A DNA stretch of 64,000 nt from an uncultured Bacillota bacterium (GTDB lineage: Bacteria > Bacillota > Clostridia > Lachnospirales > Lachnospiraceae), in contig CATWQE010000001.1 in NCBI GenBank assembly GCA_958352855.1, positions 62,001-126,000 on the forward strand, written 5' to 3'. Under the pieces are notes generated by a model. That model saw nothing but the letters and a program-made list of their open reading frames with translations, did no database searches and had not been told where the DNA came from. Each line of letters opens with the position of its first letter. Position 1 is the stretch's first letter. The translations under genes and the position numbers were made by a program. Of this stretch, positions 17,416 to 25,114 are shown one piece after another.

Positions 17416-19542
17416 TTACTTTACTAATTCTATTTCCTGTGATGCACAAAAAGTCCCTGAAAGTTCCTCACTATATTCTTCAGGCTGACATCCACCGGCA
17501 AATACCGTAAACATTCCCGTTTCAAAGGTATGTTCACCCTCTTCCGTAATAATATCAAATTGTGAACCATCTACTGTAAATGTTACTTCGGCTTCCTCTC
17601 CAGACTGTAAATGAACTCTTTCCATTCCACACAATTTGTGCTTTGGCACCCTTACACTTGCATTCTCATCTCTTAAATAACATTGTACAATTTCATCAGC
17701 TTCTCTTTCTCCTGTATTCTTTACAGTTACCTTAAAACACAAATCTTCGCCTGGGTGTAAAATCTTTTTATCTACCCTTGGATCTGTATAAGTAAAAGAT
17801 GTATAACTCAAACCATATCCAAAGGGATAAAGTGGTCTCTCTTTTATAAATTTATAAGTACGGTTTTCCATACTATAATCTTCAAAATCTGGAAGATAAT
17901 TATCATTCCTATAAAATGTAATTGGCAGTTTCCCAGAGGGAGAATATTCCCCAAAAATCAAATCACTAATTGCTTTTCCTCCCATAGCACCTGGATACCA
18001 TGCCTGAATAATCGCATCCGCACTACAGCCTTCTGCAAAATCTATGGCACTGCCAGTCATGTTAACAATGATTACAGGGGTATTCCTTTCACAAACTGTT
18101 TTGATCAAATCTCGTTGGCTCTTAGGAAGTAGTAAATCCTTCTTATCACCTGTAAACCCTTCCCTTCCAAGTATTTCTTCCCCTTCAATCGTCTCGTCCA
18201 TTCCTACTACAAGAATCACAATGTCAGCTAAATCGGTTTGTGCCTTAACTTCAGCCAGACAGTCTCCTGAATATCCTGGGTCTTCCAGCTTTTCTTCATA
18301 TAAATGACATCCCTTAGAATAATTCACTCTCACTCCTGGAAGAGCTGCTCTTACAGCATCTAAATCAGTATGATACTGATTTGCTGTTCCATGATAATTT
18401 CCATTTAATGCTGTAATTGAATTTGCATTTGGTCCAATGACAGCCACATTTTTTAGATTGCCTTTTTGTAATGGAAGGATATGATTATTTTTTAACAAAA
18501 CTAACGACTTTCTTGCCACCTCCAGATTCAATTCCTGATGTTCTTTACAATCAATAACTGTATAATCTATGGAATCAAAAGGAGTTTCCTTATCAAACAT
18601 GCCAAGTTTCATACGGGTTTTCATTAAACGTATACAAGAAGTTCTAATTTCTTCTTCTGTAATCAATCCTTCCTGCAAGGCCTGTAAAATATATGCATAG
18701 GTATTTCCACAATTCAAATCGCAGCCATTTTTCAGCGCTAATGCCACAGATTGCAGTGGTGTGGAAGTCACTCTATGGTGTAAATGAAAATCTGCAATAG
18801 CCCAGCAATCGGAAGTGAAGTATCCTGAAAAATGCCATTGTTCTCTTAGCAGGTCTTTTATCAAAGTCTTGCTTCCACAGCAAGGTTCACCATTCGTTCT
18901 ATTATATGCCCCCATGAATCCTTCCACCCCAGCATCTACCAATTCCTTAAATGCCGGCAAATATGTTTCTTCCATATCTTTCTTACTGGCAACAGCATTA
19001 AATTCATGACGCTTACCTTCTGGTCCGCTATGAACAGCAAAATGTTTTGCACATGCCGCTGTTTTTAAATACTTCGGATCTTTTCCCTGCAGTCCTCTTA
19101 CAAATGCTGCTCCTAATTTTCCTGTAAGATAAGGATCTTCTCCATATGTTTCCTGGCCTCTGCCCCATCTTGGGTCTCTGAAAATATTAACATTGGGAGA
19201 CCAAAAAGTAAGCCCCTTATAACTCCCATAATCTTCATATTTTTGAAACGTATTATATTTCCCCCGCCCTTCAGTTGCCGCTACATCCGCAACTTTTTCT
19301 AATAATTCTTCATCAAAAGTTGCAGCCATTCCAATTGCCTGTGGAAAAACTGTAGACATTCCACTCCTTGCTGCACCATGAAGGGCTTCATTCCACCAGT
19401 TGTATGCCTTGATTCCTAACCTCTTTAAATATCCTGCCTCATGAAGCATCTGTGAAGCACACTCTTCTATTGTCATATGATTCACAAGATCCTCTGCACG
19501 CTCCTCAAAACTCAACTCTTCGTTTTTATATTTCTGCTCCAT
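17416..19542 (-). CDS. GH3 family beta-glycosidase
   Basis: A 708-residue glycoside hydrolase family 3 enzyme with an N-terminal TIM barrel, a middle a/b sandwich and a C-terminal fibronectin III-like domain (from about residue 590). The nucleophile aspartate is in GYFTSDCWAI near residue 245; KHFAVHSGPEGKRHEFNA near 170 is the substrate-binding loop. The overall form matches the beta-xylosidase/beta-glucosidase branch. There is no signal peptide, so it is cytoplasmic. It is the last gene of the 19-gene minus-strand run, 19 bases after the adducin-type aldolase gene. The exact sugar (glucose, xylose or other) is not readable from sequence. Confidence 0.9.
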   Translation of the reverse strand: MEQKYKNEELSFEERAEDLVNHMTIEECASQMLHEAGYLKRLGIKAYNWWNEALHGAARSGMSTVFPQAIGMAATFDEELLEKVADVAATEGRGKYNTFQKYEDYGSYKGLTFWSPNVNIFRDPRWGRGQETYGEDPYLTGKLGAAFVRGLQGKDPKYLKTAACAKHFAVHSGPEGKRHEFNAVASKKDMEETYLPAFKELVDAGVEGFMGAYNRTNGEPCCGSKTLIKDLLREQWHFSGYFTSDCWAIADFHLHHRVTSTPLQSVALALKNGCDLNCGNTYAYILQALQEGLITEEEIRTSCIRLMKTRMKLGMFDKETPFDSIDYTVIDCKEHQELNLEVARKSLVLLKNNHILPLQKGNLKNVAVIGPNANSITALNGNYHGTANQYHTDLDAVRAALPGVRVNYSKGCHLYEEKLEDPGYSGDCLAEVKAQTDLADIVILVVGMDETIEGEEILGREGFTGDKKDLLLPKSQRDLIKTVCERNTPVIIVNMTGSAIDFAEGCSADAIIQAWYPGAMGGKAISDLIFGEYSPSGKLPITFYRNDNYLPDFEDYSMENRTYKFIKERPLYPFGYGLSYTSFTYTDPRVDKKILHPGEDLCFKVTVKNTGEREADEIVQCYLRDENASVRVPKHKLCGMERVHLQSGEEAEVTFTVDGSQFDIITEEGEHTFETGMFTVFAGGCQPEEYSEELSGTFCASQEIELVK

Positions 19543-19560
19543 TTTGATTTGCCTCTCCTC

Positions 19561-20154
19561 TTAAAATTCCTTTATTCGTCCCAAAATTTTCGCATAAATC
19601 AATGTTTTTGCTGCATTTTCCACTGCATCCATCCTGCTAAATGCGTCTTGCAAATCTGTGCCATATGTAATAACCCCATGATTCTGCAAAAAAATCACGT
19701 CACTGTCCAGAACTTTTTTTACTTCATGAATCAATTCCTTACTTCCTGCAGGAGCATAACCTGCCAATCCAATCTTCCCTAATAACGCAGGCACCTCTAA
19801 AAGACAATTATCAAAAAGAGGGATACCACAAACTGCAAATGCTGTAGCTGCAGCAGGATGTGTATGTACAATTGCTCCAATCTCCGGTTTCCCTTCGTAC
19901 AAACAACTATGTAGCGCTGCTTCCTTGGTCGATTTATAAGTTCCTTCCACAATCCTTCCATCAAATTTCTGTACAATCAACATTTCTGGTTTCAGAAATG
20001 CTTTGCTCACACCAGAAGGAGTAATAATCATCTCATCTTTCCCTGTACGGATACTAATATTTCCATCTTTGCCACTTACAAGATTTTTCTCATACATCAT
20101 CCTTGCAATTTTACATATAAACGCTTTTTTTCTTTCCCGGTTTTCTTCTTGCAT
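19561..20154 (-). CDS. Class II aldolase/adducin family protein
   Basis: A 197-residue zinc aldolase of the L-fuculose-phosphate aldolase / L-ribulose-5-phosphate epimerase / OtnC fold. Seen: GNISIRTGKDEMIITPSG near residue 27, the zinc motif VHTHPAAATAFA near 90 and NHGVITYG near 150. Members cleave or decarboxylate phosphorylated sugars and acid sugars. Because a DUF1537 kinase is two genes upstream, a role like OtnC (3-oxo-tetronate 4-phosphate decarboxylase) is a reasonable inference; fuculose-1-phosphate cleavage is the alternative. Its ribosome site AGGAAGG lies inside the end of the SIS gene. Confidence 0.85.
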   Translation of the reverse strand: MQEENRERKKAFICKIARMMYEKNLVSGKDGNISIRTGKDEMIITPSGVSKAFLKPEMLIVQKFDGRIVEGTYKSTKEAALHSCLYEGKPEIGAIVHTHPAAATAFAVCGIPLFDNCLLEVPALLGKIGLAGYAPAGSKELIHEVKKVLDSDVIFLQNHGVITYGTDLQDAFSRMDAVENAAKTLIYAKILGRIKEF

Positions 20155-20162
20155 TATTTACA

Positions 20163-20774
20163 CTATCCTTCCTGAAAAAAATGTTCCTCTAACATAGCAC
20201 ACAAAGTATGGTATACAGGCAAGTGAAATTCCTGAATATCTGCTGTAATATCGCTTGGCACTGTTAAGCAAACATTACTAAGTTCTTTCAGTCTGCCTCC
20301 TTGACTACCTGTAAATCCAATTACCATCATCCCTTTTGCCTTTGCTACCTTTGCCGCATTTACTACATTTATAGAATTTCCTGATGTACTCATTGCAATC
20401 AGCACATCTCCCTCTTTTCCATACCCGTATACCTGTTGGGCAAATACCATTTCCGGATCTACGTCGTTTAAGAAAGCTGTAGCTAACGCCGGATGACCTG
20501 TCAAAGAAATTGCCGGCAATGCGCCCTGAAGGTTTTCTGCAAGTTCCCCGTATACATCTTTGATATGGCCCGGAAGTGGTCTTTTTTTGTAAAAACCTTT
20601 CATTAATTCACCTACAATATGTTCAGAATCTGCAGCGCTTCCACCATTTCCACATGTAAGAACTTTCCCCCCATTTTCATAAGATTCTTTCATAATTTCA
20701 TAGCTTCTTTTGATGTCATTTTTTACCCCTTCGAGTTGAGGATATCTTCCACATAACCGTTCTAAATAATCCAT
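20163..20774 (-). CDS. SIS-domain sugar-phosphate isomerase, GmhA-like
   Basis: A 203-residue SIS protein of the phosphoheptose isomerase type. Motifs: CGNGGSAADSEHIVGELM near residue 42, MSTSGNSINVV near 123 and EFHLPVYHTLCAMLEEHF near the C-terminus, which hold the GmhA catalytic Glu and His. GmhA interconverts a ketose and an aldose phosphate (sedoheptulose 7-phosphate). No other heptose-biosynthesis gene is here, and the neighbours are catabolic, so it probably isomerises a sugar phosphate made in this pathway. A TGGAGG site lies just before the start. Confidence 0.83.
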   Translation of the reverse strand: MDYLERLCGRYPQLEGVKNDIKRSYEIMKESYENGGKVLTCGNGGSAADSEHIVGELMKGFYKKRPLPGHIKDVYGELAENLQGALPAISLTGHPALATAFLNDVDPEMVFAQQVYGYGKEGDVLIAMSTSGNSINVVNAAKVAKAKGMMVIGFTGSQGGRLKELSNVCLTVPSDITADIQEFHLPVYHTLCAMLEEHFFQEG

Positions 20775-20804
20775 TTTGCCTCCATTAGTCCATACTGCAC
20801 TTCA

Positions 20805-22070
20805 TTATCCTTTACATAGACAGATTGCAGCCTTTTCTAAAAATTCTCCACTTCCAAAACTTCCAGATTTCAATACCAGGTTAAGTTCTCCTAATTCCGA
20901 CTTTCCTTTCATAGCCGGTACACCTGCCTCTATCTCTTCGCATATCTCCATTTTAAAAATGCCGAGTTCTTCTGTAATTGCCGCTGATGTATCACCACCA
21001 GCAACCACCAGGTTTTTACATCCGGTCTCCTCTAAGATTCTTCTTGTAATCCTGCACAAACATCCAGATATACATTGACCGATTTCTTCATGAGAAAGCC
21101 CATGACTGATTCCTATCTCTTTTGTTCTATGTATCTTATCTTTCTCTTGTGAGGAATGTATCATGGCAACTCTTGCTTGTTCCATTGCTACTTTCGCCAT
21201 AAGGAAAATCTTCTCCTCTTCACTTCTATCACCACTTAATAACTTTTCTGTATCCAGTTCAAACACTGAATATCCTTTTGTTCTCATTGCCTGTGTTTGT
21301 TCTATGCTTTGTACTGTTAAACTTCCAGCAATCAAAAATACTGGTTCTGAAATATCCTTCTTGTCCCGAAATACCCCCGGAAGTTCTTCTCCTATAGCCG
21401 AGCTTCCGCAAAGATTTATTTCATCCGCTACTGCCTGAGCAATTAGCTTCAAATCTTCTTGATTACGCACATCAAATAAGATATAAGAACAATTCTTTTT
21501 CAACATTTCTTTCTTATTCTTTACAAATTCTAACCCATGGTCTAAATCTTCCCATGAAATGAGTTCTATTTTCCTGCTTGTTTGTCTGTGCATAATTTCT
21601 TTTAAAGAAGAAGTATTCATGGGATGAATTGGGTCATTTTTAAACTGAGATTCTTCCAGTCTGGTTCCATATACATAATGAATTCCATCCACTGTGGTTC
21701 TTCCATTTTTAGGAAATCCTGCAATCACCATAGAACACTCTATTCCCAGCGCATCCTGCATACTATCAAACTCAGCACCAATATTTCCTCTAAAAACAGA
21801 ACATGTCTTGTTTATATACCTGTCACAATGCAATTTTTTTAATATGTCTGTAGCCTGTGCTACCTTTGCTTTTGCTGTATCTGTATCCGCAAAACGGGTA
21901 TCCGTATCAATAATAATCACATCAAGTCCCTGAACTTCATCTTCTATTTTGCATTTAGCTAGCAACTTTAGAGGAAAAACCGCACTGCGGTATCCCCCAT
22001 TTTTAAACATAATTCCTATATCATTTGCGCCTGTTACATCATCTGCAACAACACCAATTCGCTTGCTCAT
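20805..22070 (-). CDS. Four-carbon acid sugar kinase family protein (DUF1537)
   Basis: A 421-residue kinase of the DUF1537 family (DtnK/OtnK type). The N-terminal domain begins VVADDVTGANDIG, the family signature, and the C-terminal nucleotide domain has LVVAGGDTSAAI. Characterised members phosphorylate D-threonate, D-erythronate or 3-oxo-tetronate. I use the start at 22070 (MSKRIGVV), which overlaps the aldolase stop as ATGA, and not the ORF limit at 22091. It sits with an adducin-type aldolase and a ketose-bisphosphate aldolase, which points to catabolism of an acid sugar. The exact acid is not known. Confidence 0.85.
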   Translation of the reverse strand: MSKRIGVVADDVTGANDIGIMFKNGGYRSAVFPLKLLAKCKIEDEVQGLDVIIIDTDTRFADTDTAKAKVAQATDILKKLHCDRYINKTCSVFRGNIGAEFDSMQDALGIECSMVIAGFPKNGRTTVDGIHYVYGTRLEESQFKNDPIHPMNTSSLKEIMHRQTSRKIELISWEDLDHGLEFVKNKKEMLKKNCSYILFDVRNQEDLKLIAQAVADEINLCGSSAIGEELPGVFRDKKDISEPVFLIAGSLTVQSIEQTQAMRTKGYSVFELDTEKLLSGDRSEEEKIFLMAKVAMEQARVAMIHSSQEKDKIHRTKEIGISHGLSHEEIGQCISGCLCRITRRILEETGCKNLVVAGGDTSAAITEELGIFKMEICEEIEAGVPAMKGKSELGELNLVLKSGSFGSGEFLEKAAICLCKG

Positions 22071-22945
22071 ATTAATTTCCCCGCACTGCAAACAAAGTTT
22101 CTGATTTTATCTTCAACTACCTTTTGTACCTCTTTTCCGGCAACTATCAGCGCTTCTGGATTCATTTTCCATATTTCTCTATTAGACTTTCTTTCACAAT
22201 TAAGAGATTTCAAAAAGGCTAATTCCAAATCTGTAGCAATATTAATCTTACTAACACCACCACCTGATACTTTGATAGCCTCTTTTACAGTTTCAGCCGG
22301 CAGACCGCTTCCTCCATGAAGTACTAATGGAATATCTACTTCTTTCCGAATATCTTTTAATCTATCCAGATCAATTTTCGGATTTTTTACAGGATAGACA
22401 CCATGTGCTGTACCAATAGAAACTGCTAATGTATCTACATTGGTACGTTCTACAAATTCTTTGGCTTCTTCTGGATCTGTATACATACATTCATCATTAT
22501 CTGTTTCAATCTTATCCGTTGCTCCGATTTTTCCAAGTTCCGCTTCTACCTGCACACCATGCGCATGAGCATATTCCACTACTTCTTTTGTAATACATAT
22601 ATTCTCCTCGAAGCTCTTTTGAGAAGCATCGATCATTACTGATTTAAACCCTGCATCAATAGCATCCTTAATGATAGAGATATCCTTAGTATGATCCAGA
22701 TGTAAAACAGCTTCCCCTTCATATTGCTCATGAATGTCATAAAAACGTTCTGCAAATTCTTTGGCTGTCACATCAAACCAATTAAACTCATTTGCAGAAA
22801 TTTGTACAATTACCGGAGATTTTGTTTCTTGTGCTGCCTTCAAAATATATTCAATAAGAAATGTATTTCTTGCAGAAAAGGAACCCACTCCATATCCACC
22901 TTTTTCTGCCTTTTTTAGTAATTCTGTCATTGATACTAATTTCAT
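22067..22945 (-). CDS. Class II fructose/tagatose-bisphosphate aldolase family protein
   Basis: A 292-residue zinc aldolase of the FbaA/GatY family. Seen: AVLHLDHTKD near residue 78 with the metal histidine, VEAELGKIG near 133, SIGTAHGVYPVKNP near 175, VLHGGSGLPAE near 205 and the phosphate loop ISKINIATDLE-like (VSKINIATDLE) near 232. It splits a ketose bisphosphate into dihydroxyacetone phosphate plus an aldehyde. The genes before (FGGY kinase) and after (DUF1537 kinase) could make its substrate. It is four bases after the FGGY gene and overlaps the next gene by four bases. Confidence 0.9.
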   Translation of the reverse strand: MKLVSMTELLKKAEKGGYGVGSFSARNTFLIEYILKAAQETKSPVIVQISANEFNWFDVTAKEFAERFYDIHEQYEGEAVLHLDHTKDISIIKDAIDAGFKSVMIDASQKSFEENICITKEVVEYAHAHGVQVEAELGKIGATDKIETDNDECMYTDPEEAKEFVERTNVDTLAVSIGTAHGVYPVKNPKIDLDRLKDIRKEVDIPLVLHGGSGLPAETVKEAIKVSGGGVSKINIATDLELAFLKSLNCERKSNREIWKMNPEALIVAGKEVQKVVEDKIRNFVCSAGKLI

Positions 22946-22948
22946 ACT

Positions 22949-24400
22949 CTACCTGTCCTTTCTGTTGTCCATAAGCTGTTTATAAATTTCATCCTGATAT
23001 TGTTGGTATTTCCTGTCATATGCTTTTCTGTTTTCTCTATTAGGAAAGACTTTTTTCCTGATGTTCGCTACTTCTTCTAACTCTGTGTCCCCTGTTAAGG
23101 CAGCTCCTATAACTGTAGCCTGAGATTCTTGTGTAATCTCAAATATTTGATTTGTCACATCTGCCTTAGCCTGCATAAGAATATAATTTTGAGTCCCTCC
23201 GCCTACTGAAACTATCCTGTTAATATTTATCTCTGTTTCCTTTAATAATTCCAGTATCCTTCGTACTTCACATGCGATTCCTTCATACATTCCCTGGGCA
23301 ATTTCCATTAAATTTGTATCTATCCTTATACCCTTTATAGCGCTTTCCAGTTTCTGAGGCCTATGAGTACCACATCCATTCAAAAATGGCAAATACGTAA
23401 TCGGAGATGGCACCGTTCTGTTTTCACTCATCAACTCCTCATATGTAATTTTTTTCCCATTCCATGAATATAGTCTTCGCAACCATTCTATAGAAGCACC
23501 AGAAGATGGAAGATTACAAATCCAATAATATCCGTCTCTAAAAATACCAATCTGAATTCCTTTTTTATAAAAAACTGACAAATCAGGTACTTCCTTTAAA
23601 AACCCCAAATACACCTCAGAAGTGCCCATGGAATTCAATACATCATTCACACCTATTTTTTCTGCTCTTGCAGCACACAAATGGTCATGTCCTCCAACAT
23701 AGACTTTTGCTTGGTAGTTTATGTTCCATTGCTCTGCCAGGTTTTGCTTTATGTAAGGCCATTTATTAAAATCTTTTACAACCTCTGGCAATTTTCCCTC
23801 AACACCTGCCAGTTTTACCAGTTTTTTATCCCACTCTCTTTGAAAAATATGGTATAACATAGTTCTGCATGCTAAAGATTCATCTGTAGCTTTTCTTCCC
23901 GTAAGACAATATAAAATATAATCTGCCACACTAAGCACACAATGAATTTTTTCATATATAGATTTGCAAAACTTTTTTAAATATATTAGTTGATTAATTG
24001 TGTATTTCGGATGCCAAATCAATCCCGTTCTCTGGTAGAGAGAAAAATCCTGTAAATCTTCTGGAAAATCTTCTTTTCCTATTTTTTCCTCCGTCCACAT
24101 ATTCCAGGGGATAATTGGCATAAGTACATTTCCTGCTGCATCTAACAGTACACAAGATTCTGCCATACTGGTTATTCCGATTCCAGAAATATCCATACCT
24201 TGTGTTTCTATACACACTTGTGTCAAACATTCTTGTACATTTTTCCATATTTGCTCCGCATCCATACAAGAATCCCATTTTCCTGTAGAAACCTTTTCTT
24301 CTTCTCGAAAAGCTGAAGCTACGACCCGGTTCCCTTTTATGGCACATACTTTCAAATGTGTAGTTCCAATATCAATTCCAAGATATATTTTTTCTTTCAT
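22949..24400 (-). CDS. FGGY family carbohydrate kinase
   Basis: A 483-residue sugar kinase of the FGGY family. The N-terminal phosphate loop YLGIDIGTTHLKVCAI, the catalytic aspartate in VGGHDHLCAARA near residue 240 and the ATP-site ISVGGGTQNYILMQ-like segment (IVSVGGGTQNYI) near 405 are present. It is closest in general form to xylulokinase/gluconokinase-like members, but the substrate cannot be assigned. It lies between the racemase-family gene and the ketose-bisphosphate aldolase gene, consistent with phosphorylation of a ketose or sugar acid that is then cleaved. Confidence 0.88.
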   Translation of the reverse strand: MKEKIYLGIDIGTTHLKVCAIKGNRVVASAFREEEKVSTGKWDSCMDAEQIWKNVQECLTQVCIETQGMDISGIGITSMAESCVLLDAAGNVLMPIIPWNMWTEEKIGKEDFPEDLQDFSLYQRTGLIWHPKYTINQLIYLKKFCKSIYEKIHCVLSVADYILYCLTGRKATDESLACRTMLYHIFQREWDKKLVKLAGVEGKLPEVVKDFNKWPYIKQNLAEQWNINYQAKVYVGGHDHLCAARAEKIGVNDVLNSMGTSEVYLGFLKEVPDLSVFYKKGIQIGIFRDGYYWICNLPSSGASIEWLRRLYSWNGKKITYEELMSENRTVPSPITYLPFLNGCGTHRPQKLESAIKGIRIDTNLMEIAQGMYEGIACEVRRILELLKETEININRIVSVGGGTQNYILMQAKADVTNQIFEITQESQATVIGAALTGDTELEEVANIRKKVFPNRENRKAYDRKYQQYQDEIYKQLMDNRKDR

Positions 24401-24405
24401 ATTCC

Positions 24406-25074
24406 CTACTGCCTTTTTAAGAAATCTACCAGAGCTTCCACTCCGCTTTCCACACTAGTAAGACAGCGACATTTTTTCTCTTGGGGCCATTTTTCTACTG
24501 CTCTTGCCATAGATGCCTGGGCCAATACAACAATCTCATTTTTTTCTAACATCTCTTCCAATGTTTTTCCAACCAGATTATCATAGTCCTCTTCTCTGCC
24601 TTCAGACAATAGTTTTCCTGCACCTTCTATAACAAGGGATTCTATTTCAGCCTTCTGATTTGTTTCTTTTATTTTTCTCTCAATCAGTTCTCTAGTCGGA
24701 ACAACTGTAGACTCAAGTGTAGCTGCAATACCAATTTGGACGTATTCTGCTGCCTGCTTTGCCATCGGTTCATCGATTCTCAGTACTGGTACTGTTACCA
24801 ATTCTGCTGCTTTCTCTATTGCGCCGCCAATAGAGGAACATGCACATAAAACTGCATCCACCCCAATACTTTGCGCCATGAGCAAAAGTGTCCCTAAACG
24901 ATACTGTACTCCTTCTGTAATTTTTCTTATTTTATTAATTTCTGGAAGTACGCTATCATCTAACAGATTTACAATTTCAATTTTTTCCTCATACCCTTCG
25001 CACTTTTTCTCTATCATGTTTTTTAAAACCGGTATAGTAACCGGTGTTGTATGAATAATTGCTATTTTTTTCAT
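24406..25074 (-). CDS. Asp/Glu racemase superfamily protein
   Basis: A ~222-residue protein of the aspartate/glutamate racemase fold. Both cysteine positions of the family are present: DAVLCACSSIGGAIEKA near residue 75 and a later ALVVLAQAS-like segment (IVVLAQASMARA) near 185, where the second cysteine is replaced by alanine. I use the ATG at 25074 (MKKIAIIHTTP), 11 bases after AGAAGGG, and not the GTG at 25083. With only one of the two usual catalytic cysteines, simple racemisation is doubtful; relatives include hydantoin racemases and isomerase or decarboxylase variants. It is encoded among sugar-acid genes, so it may act on a carbon acid intermediate. Confidence 0.78.
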   Translation of the reverse strand: MKKIAIIHTTPVTIPVLKNMIEKKCEGYEEKIEIVNLLDDSVLPEINKIRKITEGVQYRLGTLLLMAQSIGVDAVLCACSSIGGAIEKAAELVTVPVLRIDEPMAKQAAEYVQIGIAATLESTVVPTRELIERKIKETNQKAEIESLVIEGAGKLLSEGREEDYDNLVGKTLEEMLEKNEIVVLAQASMARAVEKWPQEKKCRCLTSVESGVEALVDFLKRQ

Positions 25075-25114
25075 GGTTTGCACATCCCTTCTGTAGTGTT
25101 ACGCCTTTCTTGTT

